From Betaproteobacteria bacterium (GTDB lineage: Bacteria; Pseudomonadota; Gammaproteobacteria; Burkholderiales; Casimicrobiaceae), in NCBI GenBank assembly GCA_013298765.1, contig JAAFJA010000007.1, forward strand, positions 187,828 to 251,827: a stretch of DNA of 64,000 bases. The letters run 5' to 3'. The position numbers and the translations under genes are program-made. Under the pieces are notes generated by a model. That model was not told where the DNA came from. It made no database searches and worked only from the letters and a program-made list of their open reading frames with translations. Positions 56,254 through 63,602 of the stretch are shown piece by piece. Position 1 is the stretch's first letter. Every line of letters starts with the position of its first letter.

Positions 56254-58050
56254 ATGCCACGCTCTTCCTCAAAACGTGCAAAATCAGAAGCTCAGGCAAT
56301 CGTTGACTTGCCCTCAACGGCGGAGCTGGCGGCATTTCGTGCGTACCTGCAAGGCATCGACCCAAAAGCCTGCGTTGACCGCTTCATTCCCGAGCTACTG
56401 ACTGCGCGACGCAATGCACGCGGCATTCTTGGTGCGATTCGGCGATCGTTGGTCTCTGCAACGAAACAACGTCATCGCGCTGAATGGGCGGATCGAATCA
56501 TTCAAGTCGCGCCCCAGTCGTCAAAACGCATGCTTCGTGAGATTGAGGTCATCCTTCGCGAGCTCCCGAGTACACCGATCCCCGTTCCGCAGCTCGATGA
56601 CGCCGTTTCCAAGTGGTTGATAGAGCGAACAGCTAACGCGTTGACGAACGCTGGCATTTACACGCTCGCCGAACTTGTCGTGCACATGAATCGTCGTCGC
56701 ATGTGGTGGCGATCCATTGACGGACTCGGTCCGCAATCAGCCAAAAATATTCAAACCTTCATTGACGCGCAGCCTGCACTATCACGGCAAGCCGCATCAC
56801 TGCTTTCGCATCTTCGCGCGAATGAACGCTCGCCGTGGCAAAGGGCCATCAACGAATCCAAATCTCTGTCGGTTGAGGTCGTTCCGTGGTCCGACGTCCA
56901 GCACTCGAAACAGTTCGATGGCTCGCGGGGCGTCTTGCGGGCCCCAAAACGCGGTTGTTTGCTCGAAGCTCGCAACGATTATGAAGCGGCGAACGCATGG
57001 CTCGATTTGCAAGAGAGTCCTGCGACACGGCGTGCGTATCGCAAAGAAGTCGAACGTTTGATGCTTTGGGCGGTAATTGAGCGGCAGAAACCGTTGTCAT
57101 CGCTCATGCATGAAGATACAGTGGCGTATCGCGCATTCCTGCGACGACCAAGTCCCGCCTCACGATGGGTCGGTCCAGTAGTTGTGCGTACATCGGTCGA
57201 GTGGCGACCGTTTCAAGGGCCGCTCTCGATCAAATCGACCGCGTACGCACTTACCGTCTTGTCGAGTTTGTTTCGCTGGCTCACCGAGCAACGCTATCTC
57301 GTCGGCAATCCATTCGCAGGGGTCAATGCGAAAGCGAGTAAAGCCGCGAAGGGTGAGAATGGCGTAACGAATCCGTTCACGCAACCGAGGAAGCGTGCTT
57401 TCTCAGTTGCTGAGTGGAAAACGATTCGCCGCTGGGCGGATCGCGCGGAACGCAACCTCGCGTGGCGAACCGATGCCGCTGCTCGCTTGCGATTCATCTT
57501 GGATTTCACGCTGGCGACTGGGTTGCGCGTTGACGAGCTCGCACAACTGACGTTACGGGAGTTCTTCAGCGAGAAACGAACGCAACACTGGGTAACGGTG
57601 AAAGGGAAAGGCGGTAAACGTGCGCCAGTCGCCATTCCACCGCTCGCTTGGAACGCGCTCAAAGCGGAACTGAAACGTCGTGGCATCTCCGCTTCAATGC
57701 AACACTGGCCACAGCATGAGTACGTCGTTGCTTCGGTCAATGATCTAGACGCAACGCCAACTATCGAAAACAAGGGGCTCACTGCGGGACGTATTTGGGC
57801 GATTCTGAAGCGATTTTTTGAGCAAGTGGCGGAACGAGTTGAGACCCAACAACCGCAACTTGCCGAGAAACTACGTGCAGCCTCTCCGCATTGGCTGCGA
57901 CATACCCACGCAACGATGGCGCTCAAGGGCGGCGCAGAACTCGTGACTGTGCGCGATAACTTGCGTCATGCTTCGGTGTCGACGACATCGAACTACCTGC
58001 ACGCCGACGAGACGCAACGATCTAGGCAGATGGGGAAGGTATTTCGGTAA
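56254..58050 (+). CDS. Tyrosine recombinase with N-terminal DUF3701-like domain (Tn3-associated)
   Basis: A 598-aa site-specific recombinase. The N-terminal about 250 residues (LPSTAELAAFRAYLQGIDPKA ... GIYTLAELVVHMNRRRMWWRSIDGLGPQSAKNI) resemble the DUF3701 domain with a helix-hairpin-helix. A SAM-like core-binding domain and the catalytic domain follow, with TGLRVDELAQL, KGKGGKRAPV, HWLRHTHAT and the nucleophile Tyr in TTSNYLH. CGGGGAGA precedes the ATG. Such recombinases resolve cointegrates in some Tn3 elements or move them as integrases. It lies close to the inner right end at 58194 and has a truncated paralogue beyond it. Confidence 0.9.
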   Translation: MPRSSSKRAKSEAQAIVDLPSTAELAAFRAYLQGIDPKACVDRFIPELLTARRNARGILGAIRRSLVSATKQRHRAEWADRIIQVAPQSSKRMLREIEVILRELPSTPIPVPQLDDAVSKWLIERTANALTNAGIYTLAELVVHMNRRRMWWRSIDGLGPQSAKNIQTFIDAQPALSRQAASLLSHLRANERSPWQRAINESKSLSVEVVPWSDVQHSKQFDGSRGVLRAPKRGCLLEARNDYEAANAWLDLQESPATRRAYRKEVERLMLWAVIERQKPLSSLMHEDTVAYRAFLRRPSPASRWVGPVVVRTSVEWRPFQGPLSIKSTAYALTVLSSLFRWLTEQRYLVGNPFAGVNAKASKAAKGENGVTNPFTQPRKRAFSVAEWKTIRRWADRAERNLAWRTDAAARLRFILDFTLATGLRVDELAQLTLREFFSEKRTQHWVTVKGKGGKRAPVAIPPLAWNALKAELKRRGISASMQHWPQHEYVVASVNDLDATPTIENKGLTAGRIWAILKRFFEQVAERVETQQPQLAEKLRAASPHWLRHTHATMALKGGAELVTVRDNLRHASVSTTSNYLHADETQRSRQMGKVFR

Positions 58051-58074
58051 GACGAGATGCTTTGTGTTGGCCCT

Positions 58075-58102
58075 ACCGTGTCAATTTGCACGAGAAGGAC
58101 GC
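58075..58102 (-). repeat. Sub-terminal copy of the inner Tn3 repeat
   Basis: On the minus strand it reads GCGTCCTTCTCGTGCAAATT followed by GACAC, nearly the same as the inner end at 58194-58163, but without the GGGG tip. Spacing and same-strand arrangement mirror the pair at 43285-43398. Confidence 0.75.
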
Positions 58103-58162
58103 TTCGACACAAAAGTACTTTTTTATAACCCTTTGATTAGGAACGAGTATTTTTAGTGAAGC

Positions 58163-58194
58163 GTGTCAATTTGCACGAAAAGGACGATTACCCC
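58163..58194 (-). repeat. Right terminal repeat of an inner Tn3-family element
   Basis: Reading leftward from 58194: GGGGTAATCGTCCTTTTC then GTGCAAATTGACAC. It shares the GGGGT-start and the GTGCAAA core with the outer repeat, but is clearly a different lineage. The sequence immediately to its right is the middle of a recombinase gene, so this is where an inner element inserted. The matching left end was not found. Confidence 0.85.
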
Positions 58195-58601
58195 ACTTAC
58201 GACATCGTGACATACGCGGATCGATCGACCAATGGCCAGCCAACGAGTTCTTGATCGCACCGATCGAGACGACGGACACTGAGCTACGATCCAAGGCTGA
58301 ATCTGGCAAAGGCTTGACGCCGGGCCGTGTTTGGGCAATCTTGCGGCGCTTCTTTGATCTCGTTGGCGAACAGGTCGCCGAGACGCGTCCCATGCTGCTT
58401 CACAAGCTCGCAGCTGCGTCACCGCATTGGCTGCGGCACACCCACGCAACATTTGCGCTGCGTGGTGGTGTTGATCTGGTAACTGTACGCGATAACTTGC
58501 GGCATGCGTCGGTCAACACGACTTCAAACTACTTGCACACGGAAGACAGAAAGCGCGCGTTGCAAATGAGCCGAGCGTTCGCAAGGCTCAATCGACGTTG
58601 A
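58195..58601 (+). pseudogene. C-terminal remnant of a second tyrosine recombinase
   Basis: From the first base after the inner repeat the frame reads residues homologous to the intact recombinase (GSIDQWPANEFLIAP against ASMQHWPQHEYVVAS; GKGLTPGRVWAILRRFF against NKGLTAGRIWAILKRFF). It runs to the C-terminus with HWLRHTHATFAL and the Tyr in TTSNYLH. About 460 N-terminal residues are missing. The identity is moderate, so this is a paralogue from the outer element, split by insertion of the inner one. Confidence 0.9.
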
Positions 58602-58634
58602 CATCGAGCAGATCAAACCGCGCTTTCCACCGTT

Positions 58635-58690
58635 ACGGGTAAACCCTTATGATTGACCGCTACTTTTTGCACGGATATCGCTATCACCCC
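58635..58690 (-). repeat. Right terminal inverted repeat of the Tn3 element
   Basis: Reading leftward from 58690: GGGGTGATAGCGATATCC, GTGCAAAAAGTAGCGGTC, continuing to 58635. It pairs with 40183-40238. The variant AGTAGCGG also occurs in the internal copy at 43372-43398. Confidence 0.93.
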
Positions 58691-58695
58691 CGAAA
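58691..58695. repeat. Target-site duplication, right copy (CGAAA)
   Basis: An exact repeat of 40178-40182, directly outside the right GGGG terminus. Joining the two flanks restores the pre-insertion sequence between the YjzC-like gene terminator and the QueC-containing locus. Confidence 0.93.
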
Positions 58696-58827
58696 TGAAT
58701 CGACGTTGCACAACCACGTCCGGCGAACCTATCAAAAGTGATAGTGGTTGACGAAGAAGCTTGCGCGATGCCCATTGCAACTGCAACACTACGCGTAGAA
58801 ATCGCAAATGTAGTAACGGAGGTTACG

Positions 58828-59157
58828 GTGTCGGGATCATCAGGAAGTGCAGGCTATGGCGCTGGTTTTGGCGAAGCCCCAACCGAGTGCAGCAGAATCG
58901 ACATCCAAACGCAAATAAGCTCCCCGAAAGCCCAAGTCGTAGCAAAGCTAAGGGCTGGCGACGAACTCGCCGTTGAGTTGCGCAACGAAGGCGCGACCAA
59001 AACTATTGTTCTAGTGCTGGGGCGCGACATCGCGGGTGGCCTCGCTACCCCAGAGATGCAGAAACTGCGTGAATGTCTCGAAAGTGGCGTTCAATTCAAA
59101 GCGACAGTGAAAGCGATCCAAGAAGGACAAGTCAAAGTTCGTGTGATACCCGCCTAG
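58828..59157 (+). CDS. Small protein with Gly/Ser-rich N-terminus, first gene of the QueC-like locus
   Basis: About 109 aa if translation begins at the GTG at 58828, which has GGAGG 5 nt upstream. The frame is open to 58738, and ATG 58768 lacks such a site. The N-terminus then reads MSGSSGSAGYGAGFGE, a flexible Gly/Ser tail. A compact domain follows (VVAKLRAGDELAVELRN ... GGLATPEMQKLRECLESGVQFKATVKAI) with a beta-rich, possibly OB- or HIRAN-like feel. I do not recognise the family. QatB proteins, which partner a QueC-like enzyme, also begin with a short Gly/Ser/Thr-rich tail. By analogy this could be a protein substrate for the QueC-like enzyme (inference). Confidence 0.65.
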   Translation: MSGSSGSAGYGAGFGEAPTECSRIDIQTQISSPKAQVVAKLRAGDELAVELRNEGATKTIVLVLGRDIAGGLATPEMQKLRECLESGVQFKATVKAIQEGQVKVRVIPA

Positions 59158-59164
59158 ATCGATC

Positions 59165-60388
59165 ATGGATAGAAACGGTATAAACGTTGTTGGCGGCGTC
59201 TATCTTGAGTACTGCATGCGTCCTCATTGGGGCGAGATTTACGGTTCGGCTGGACGCGCTGCAAGCAGTCTCGCGGCGATGGGCCGCGAGGTTCGCCTAA
59301 CGAGTTTCTGTGATAGCAGAGCTGCAGAAGTGTTGCACGCGCGAGCAGCGTTGGAAGGGTTCGCCGTCGACCCTTGTGCGATTGATCAGATTGCATCTTT
59401 CTCTTATTTGCACGGGCTCGACACGCCCCAGATTCGCGTACCGATGCGAGCGACGGAACCACTTAAGGTTGATGCAGAGCATGTCGTGCGGTTTGGCATG
59501 CTCGAGGGCGACGCCGTTGTAACCGCGCGGCGTGCGGTATACGATCCTCAGAATGTGCGCGACCCTAAACCGTTCCACGAGAACGGCAGCACAGCTGTCG
59601 AGCTAGCTTTAGTATTGAACCGCTACGAAGCGGAGACTTTTGGGCTACGAACAAACGAATCTATCGAAGATCTTGCCAAAGATCTATTAGCGCAGCAACG
59701 CGCCGCAGTTGTTGTGATTAAACTTGGCCCCGGAGGTGCGCTCGTGACAACAAAGTCATCGTGTGAATACATACCTGCGTACGAGACAAACAGTGTGTGG
59801 AAAATCGGATCGGGCGATGTGTTTGTCGCTCAATTCGCGCTTCACTGGCTAACCGAGGAGCGTTCCGCGTCCGATGCAGCCGAACGTGCTTCACGCGCGA
59901 CCGCGTATTACTGTAGTACGCGCGGCTTCGTTACGCCCGACACACGTCATCACGAGTCCTATTCGGCGATTCAAGTCTCGCAGCGATATCGCAACCAAGC
60001 CTGGCGGCCAACGGTTTATCTTGCTGGCCCGTTCTTCTCGCTCGCACAGTTATGGCTGGTCGAACAAGCCCGAGCCGATCTAATCGGCCTTGGCGTTCGC
60101 GTATTCTCTCCGTATCACGACGTGGGGCATGGGACGGCCGATGACGTGGTCGAGAAAGACCTTGATGCGATCCGTCAGTCTGACTTGGTACTTGCGTTGG
60201 CCGACGGACTGGATTCCGGAACGCTCTATGAGATCGGCTACGCGCGTGCACTCGGAAAGCCCGTCATCGTTTACACGGAGAACGAGACAGAGGGCGATTT
60301 GAAAATGATGCAAGGCTCACAGTGCATTCTGTGTAACGATTATGTGAGCGCAATCTACCGCACGCTGTGGACTGGAGCCGCGTTATGA
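59165..60388 (+). CDS. PfkB-like kinase fused to nucleoside 2-deoxyribosyltransferase
   Basis: A 407-aa two-domain protein. Residues 1-275 form a PfkB/ribokinase-like domain: an early Gly pair (VVGGVYLEY), VIKLGPGGALVTT at 184-196, and KIGSGDVFVAQF, whose Asp (about 218) is the catalytic base position in GAGD. Residues 283-407 are a nucleoside 2-deoxyribosyltransferase domain: YLAGPFFSLAQLW, FSPYHDVGHG, DLVLALADGLDSGTLYEIGYA with the Glu at about 356. The pair could phosphorylate and transfer or hydrolyse a (deoxy)nucleoside. It lies 7 nt after the small gene and overlaps the QueC-like gene by 4 nt, so it belongs to that operon. Confidence 0.88.
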   Translation: MDRNGINVVGGVYLEYCMRPHWGEIYGSAGRAASSLAAMGREVRLTSFCDSRAAEVLHARAALEGFAVDPCAIDQIASFSYLHGLDTPQIRVPMRATEPLKVDAEHVVRFGMLEGDAVVTARRAVYDPQNVRDPKPFHENGSTAVELALVLNRYEAETFGLRTNESIEDLAKDLLAQQRAAVVVIKLGPGGALVTTKSSCEYIPAYETNSVWKIGSGDVFVAQFALHWLTEERSASDAAERASRATAYYCSTRGFVTPDTRHHESYSAIQVSQRYRNQAWRPTVYLAGPFFSLAQLWLVEQARADLIGLGVRVFSPYHDVGHGTADDVVEKDLDAIRQSDLVLALADGLDSGTLYEIGYARALGKPVIVYTENETEGDLKMMQGSQCILCNDYVSAIYRTLWTGAAL

Positions 60389-61005
60389 AAACCGCCCTGC
60401 TGTTGTCGGGAGGTATGGATTCGATGGCAATTGCTTGGTGGAAACGCCCCGACTTCGGCATCACGATCAATTACGGTCAACTTCCTGCCGATGCGGAGCG
60501 AGATGCGGCGCATGCGATCTGTCGTCACCTCGGTATTGAGCACGTTGAAATTTCAGTTGATTGCCGCTCGCTCGGCTCGGGCGATATGGCGGGCAACCAA
60601 GCGAGCGCCCACGCGCCGCAATCCGAATGGTGGCCGTACCGAAACCAGCTCCTAATTACGTTGGCTGCGATGAAGGCAATATCGTTGTCGGTACAGCGGT
60701 TATGGATTGGAAGCGTATCGTCCGACCACTCCCATTGCGATGGCCGACAACAATTCGTCGACTCAATCAATCACCTGGTTTCAATGCAAGAAGGGGCGAT
60801 CATTGTTGAAGCCCCGGCCATTGACTTATCGACGGAAGAACTCATCAAGGTGTCCGGCATCCCGGCAGATCTACTCGCGTGGGCTCACAGTTGTCACAAG
60901 GCCTCTGTTGCGTGCGGCAACTGTCGAGGTTGCAACAAATATTTCAACGTGTTCGGCTCACTCGGGTATGACCTGGATAGACCTAGGCAATCCGTCACCG
61001 CTTAA
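60385..61005 (+). CDS. QueC-like 7-cyano-7-deazaguanine synthase family protein
   Basis: A 206-aa PP-loop ATPase with every QueC hallmark: SGGMDS at 8-13, INYGQ at 28-32, PYRNQLL at 84-90, DGRQQF near 119-124, APAIDLSTEEL, and four zinc cysteines (170, 177, 180, 183) in SCHKASVACGNCRGC. QueC turns 7-carboxy-7-deazaguanine into preQ0, and QueC-like proteins also serve in Qat and type IV CBASS defence. No queD, queE or folE lies nearby, so 7-carboxydeazaguanine would have to come from the housekeeping pathway. The ATG overlaps the stop of the preceding fusion gene (ATGA). Confidence 0.9.
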   Translation: MKTALLLSGGMDSMAIAWWKRPDFGITINYGQLPADAERDAAHAICRHLGIEHVEISVDCRSLGSGDMAGNQASAHAPQSEWWPYRNQLLITLAAMKAISLSVQRLWIGSVSSDHSHCDGRQQFVDSINHLVSMQEGAIIVEAPAIDLSTEELIKVSGIPADLLAWAHSCHKASVACGNCRGCNKYFNVFGSLGYDLDRPRQSVTA

Positions 61006-61651
61006 GGGCGAGATTACCCCATATTCGCCGCTCCGCTGGAGCGGTTCATACTTAGCGCTTGATCGCCCGTCTCCAGCACGTTTCGCGACCATTCGCGCCG
61101 CCTCGATGCGAGAACGACGAACGAGGCGTGAGTTTGCGTCACTCACGACACAACAACTCTCGGACTTTTTGTACGCATCATGCGCCACGATCGCACGATA
61201 CGAGAGTGACTATGGCTTTGCGATAGAACGTCGACCTAGCCCCTCGAGCGGTGCCATTCACCCCATTCACTCGCTCATCGTCCGAAACTCCAGCGATCTG
61301 CTAGAGCGATACTGCAATCAAACTCATTGCTTGCAACTTCTCGACCACCTAAATGACGGAGTCACTATCTTGCGCGAGATGGTGGATGACGTGCTCGACT
61401 CCCAAGCCGCTACCATCGTTTTGCTCGCAGCGGAGCCTGGCAAAACGCTCGCAAAGTACGAAAATGGGGCGAGTTTAGTTTGGCGCGACGCTGGGGCGCT
61501 GCTAGCAACGATGGCGTTTGCAGCGCATTCACTCGGAATGAACTTTTGCCCTCTGGGAATCACTGGCGAGCGCTGCGTAAGGTCGCTAGACCCGCATCGC
61601 CGCTTGGTCGGCGTTGGGGTTGCGCTTCTTGGTGCGCGGCGTGCTGAATGA
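60968..61651 (+). CDS. SagB/nitroreductase-like flavin oxidoreductase
   Basis: A 227-aa protein that starts at ATG 60968, inside the 3' end of the QueC-like gene (38-nt overlap). RRTRREFASLTTQQLSDFL and RRPSPSSGAIHPIHSLIV match the SagB/ThcOx-type nitroreductase pattern (R-R-S-R at the start, PSxGA-xP-x motif for FMN). WRDAGALLATMAFAAHSLGMNFCPLG matches the second conserved helix. Such enzymes use FMN to oxidise or reduce small substrates or peptides. Here it could change the oxidation state of a deazaguanine adduct or a protein conjugate (inference). Its 3' end overlaps the convergent glycosylase gene by 66 bp. Confidence 0.78.
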   Translation: MTWIDLGNPSPLKGEITPYSPLRWSGSYLALDRPSPARFATIRAASMRERRTRREFASLTTQQLSDFLYASCATIARYESDYGFAIERRPSPSSGAIHPIHSLIVRNSSDLLERYCNQTHCLQLLDHLNDGVTILREMVDDVLDSQAATIVLLAAEPGKTLAKYENGASLVWRDAGALLATMAFAAHSLGMNFCPLGITGERCVRSLDPHRRLVGVGVALLGARRAE

Positions 61652-62422
61652 CGGTATGGCGCGCTGCTCGATGAGCGGGTGGATTGCGCTTCGTGACAGC
61701 GACATTTCACGCCAAATCACTGCGTCGAGTTCTGCGGCACGAACATTCAACCCCCGACTAAATTCGATGAATTTTGTCTCAAGCGCAACGTAGTCGCGTG
61801 GGAGCTGTAAATTTGGATTAAAGACGCCGGCGATAACACCTGCGCGCAATACATGAATATCGAGAATGGCTACATCGTCGGTGTTCAGCCAGTTTCGCGA
61901 AATCCAGGAAGCCGTTTTGTGACCAATACCTGGAATGACGAGTAACCAATCACGAAGCGCGCGGCCAGTAGACGGAATCGCATTTGAGTTGGCGCGCAGA
62001 TGTGCGATCGCTGCTGCCAAATACTTCGACTTCTGTTTTGCGAAACGATAGCGTATCGTCTTGGTACCCACGTCGATTGGCCGGGAGAGTTGTGCGAAGA
62101 TCTTCGCTTCGCTCGCGTCGACGCCATCACGAAACAACTCTGCGCGCTTCAGCTGCTCAAAAGCCGCGATGCCGACAGATGCAGGGATCCCATGACCGCC
62201 TAACAAGCACGCTGCAACTTCCTCTGTCAGCGTGCTTCCTAAACGATTGCGAATCATGTCGCCCACGAGTCGGCGAGCGAGTGTCTGATATGCCCAGTAT
62301 GCGGGGGTAGGGAATGCTTCAACTAAACCCCAGCGTACTCCTGGGACAACGAACTCGTCAGCGGAAGGCAGTTCGATGGCTACGTCTACACTACCAAGGC
62401 ACACATAGGCGCGCTGCGTCAT
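61586..62422 (-). CDS. OGG-fold DNA glycosylase/lyase-like protein
   Basis: A 278-aa helix-hairpin-helix-GPD family protein. The hairpin LVIPGIGHKTASWISRN (about 161-177) contains the Lys (169) expected to attack the sugar. AILDIHVLRAG provides the conserved Asp (188). This is the OGG-type fold found as an accessory protein in type IV CBASS rather than housekeeping MutY/Nth, since no 4Fe-4S cysteine cluster is present. It overlaps the upstream methylase gene by 4 nt, so the two are co-translated. It may excise a modified base or cut DNA that carries or lacks a mark. Confidence 0.85.
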   Translation of the reverse strand: MTQRAYVCLGSVDVAIELPSADEFVVPGVRWGLVEAFPTPAYWAYQTLARRLVGDMIRNRLGSTLTEEVAACLLGGHGIPASVGIAAFEQLKRAELFRDGVDASEAKIFAQLSRPIDVGTKTIRYRFAKQKSKYLAAAIAHLRANSNAIPSTGRALRDWLLVIPGIGHKTASWISRNWLNTDDVAILDIHVLRAGVIAGVFNPNLQLPRDYVALETKFIEFSRGLNVRAAELDAVIWREMSLSRSAIHPLIEQRAIPSFSTPRTKKRNPNADQAAMRV

Positions 62423-63093
62423 ACATTGGTCTCGGACGGATATCGTGTTGCAAGGAGCTCTAGCAACTGGTTACGCTCAATTGGGCACATGGAATCAAAC
62501 TTACTAAGCCAACGCGTCTGCCGACGCTTCCTGCCTTCGCGATCCCGGAAGGTGTTACCCCAGAAGCTTGCATCGTGCAATCGTCGGGGCGGTGCGAAAT
62601 TCGTCCACACGACTTCTTCGCGCAAACCGGTATGGGTCTTCGCGAGAAATCGCTCGATGCGCCAATCGTGAAGTACGTCTCGGTAGAGATCATTGTCGTA
62701 CCCGGAAATCAGAACAGCACATGGAAGTTTGGCAAGCACGTCTAACAGCGCTTCGTGTTGTTTGTCGTTGCAATCGTATCGATAAACGCGACTACGACGT
62801 CGTGTCGACGGGACGTAAGGGGGGTCAGCGTAAACGACCTCTGTGCCAGCGAACGCGTAAGTTGCGAGAAACTTCGTCGCATCGTCATGTACGAGCTCAC
62901 AGTAACTTGGATGTTGCGTCATCCATTGATTGATGACGCGTAAATCCATGTCGACGCCGATGCTTCGCGTTGCCGCGCGTTTGTGTCGCATAACAGCGCC
63001 GCCTCCGAGGTGAGACTCGATGTAGACGTCGTGCGGAGGCATCAAGTTAATGATGCGCTGAAAACACTTGCCTTTGCCGCCCGGGTATCGCAT
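62419..63093 (-). CDS. D12-class DNA adenine-N6 methyltransferase (Dam-like)
   Basis: A 224-aa class alpha methyltransferase. Motif X/I is YPGGKGK at 3-9 and ESHLGGGAV at 26-34 (normally EPFxGGGAV), and motif IV is YADPPYVP with DPPY at 90-93. It is about 50 residues shorter than E. coli Dam and so has a reduced target-recognition region. No cognate restriction endonuclease is visible. Instead its stop codon overlaps the start of the OGG-type glycosylase. The pair is transcribed toward the QueC-like operon. The start MRYPGGKGK is usual for compact phage or island enzymes. Confidence 0.92.
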   Translation of the reverse strand: MRYPGGKGKCFQRIINLMPPHDVYIESHLGGGAVMRHKRAATRSIGVDMDLRVINQWMTQHPSYCELVHDDATKFLATYAFAGTEVVYADPPYVPSTRRRSRVYRYDCNDKQHEALLDVLAKLPCAVLISGYDNDLYRDVLHDWRIERFLAKTHTGLREEVVWTNFAPPRRLHDASFWGNTFRDREGRKRRQTRWLSKFDSMCPIERNQLLELLATRYPSETNV

Positions 63094-63602
63094 GTCGAAA
63101 TCATCGCTGAAAACAGCGAGGATGTCAAATCACTACACATTGAGTTGTGACAGGCGCACGAATAGGAAATCTCCGGCGTACACAGAAGAGTGGTTCGGGG
63201 AGGAGCGAAAGCACGATCTACGCCGCTGATAGCGAATACCTATCGCTATTGGCAGGTTGCCGAGTGCTACTGCGCCAGTGTGCCAACGCTATCGCTCTGG
63301 ATTACGCCAAATCTGGAGAGTAACGGCGATTAGAAAGAGCTACTACCCGTCATGCGCAGATACTAGCCAGGCTAGCCGTCACTCAAAATCTAATAGTTTG
63401 AGCCGACGTGCGGGGCCTATTCAAAGTGTTATCCAAGGCGTTAAACGCTTTCGACGCGTGAGCGTTCTTAAGTTGCTTTGGGTAGTGCCAGTCGGTGTTG
63501 AGCGGCGATTTGCATCTTAAGCCGCTGAGGCATTGCTTTCCTGATCGCGTGACCGCTGTCGCCAAAAAGATGGCCGCGATGAACGTAAGTGGTGAGCAGT
63601 TG
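63094..63602. other. Intergenic region upstream of the methylase gene
   Basis: About 510 bp without a recognised gene. It should contain the promoter of the methylase-glycosylase pair. A dyad ATAGCGA/TCGCTAT with a 7-nt spacer near 63229-63250 is a possible operator. Frames on either strand look random. Confidence 0.45.

Larger units (their letters stand above)
40183..58690. mobile_element. Tn3-family transposon, 18.5 kb, nested, with metal-efflux cargo
   Basis: Both termini begin GGGGTGATAGCGAT and remain alike for about 56 bp in inverted orientation. The element is flanked by a perfect CGAAA duplication. Inside are a full transposase gene near the left end, kdpD/kdpE fragments, remnants of a second Tn3 transposase, a metal-efflux operon, a cytochrome c gene, an intact tyrosine recombinase and a truncated paralogue at the right end. 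Intact ends and the exact duplication indicate insertion as one unit. The internal second end at 58194 shows that an earlier Tn3-on-Tn3 insertion and deletions preceded this. Confidence 0.92.

Noticed and set aside
56254-58050. Large tyrosine recombinase as the integrase of the comM island
   Set aside because: It lies inside the Tn3 element next to a Tn3 terminal repeat and has a paralogue remnant of the same kind, so it belongs to the Tn3 elements.
58738-58827. Upstream extension (GTG 58738 or ATG 58768) of the small gene before the PfkB-NDT fusion
   Set aside because: Neither start has a ribosome site, whereas GTG 58828 has GGAGG at 5 nt. Kept only as an alternative.
58828-63093. QueC-containing locus as a standard type IV CBASS, Qat or Dpd system
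   Set aside because: No CD-NTase, TGT, TatD nuclease, QatA-type ATPase or Dpd proteins are visible; only the QueC-like and OGG-like parts are shared.
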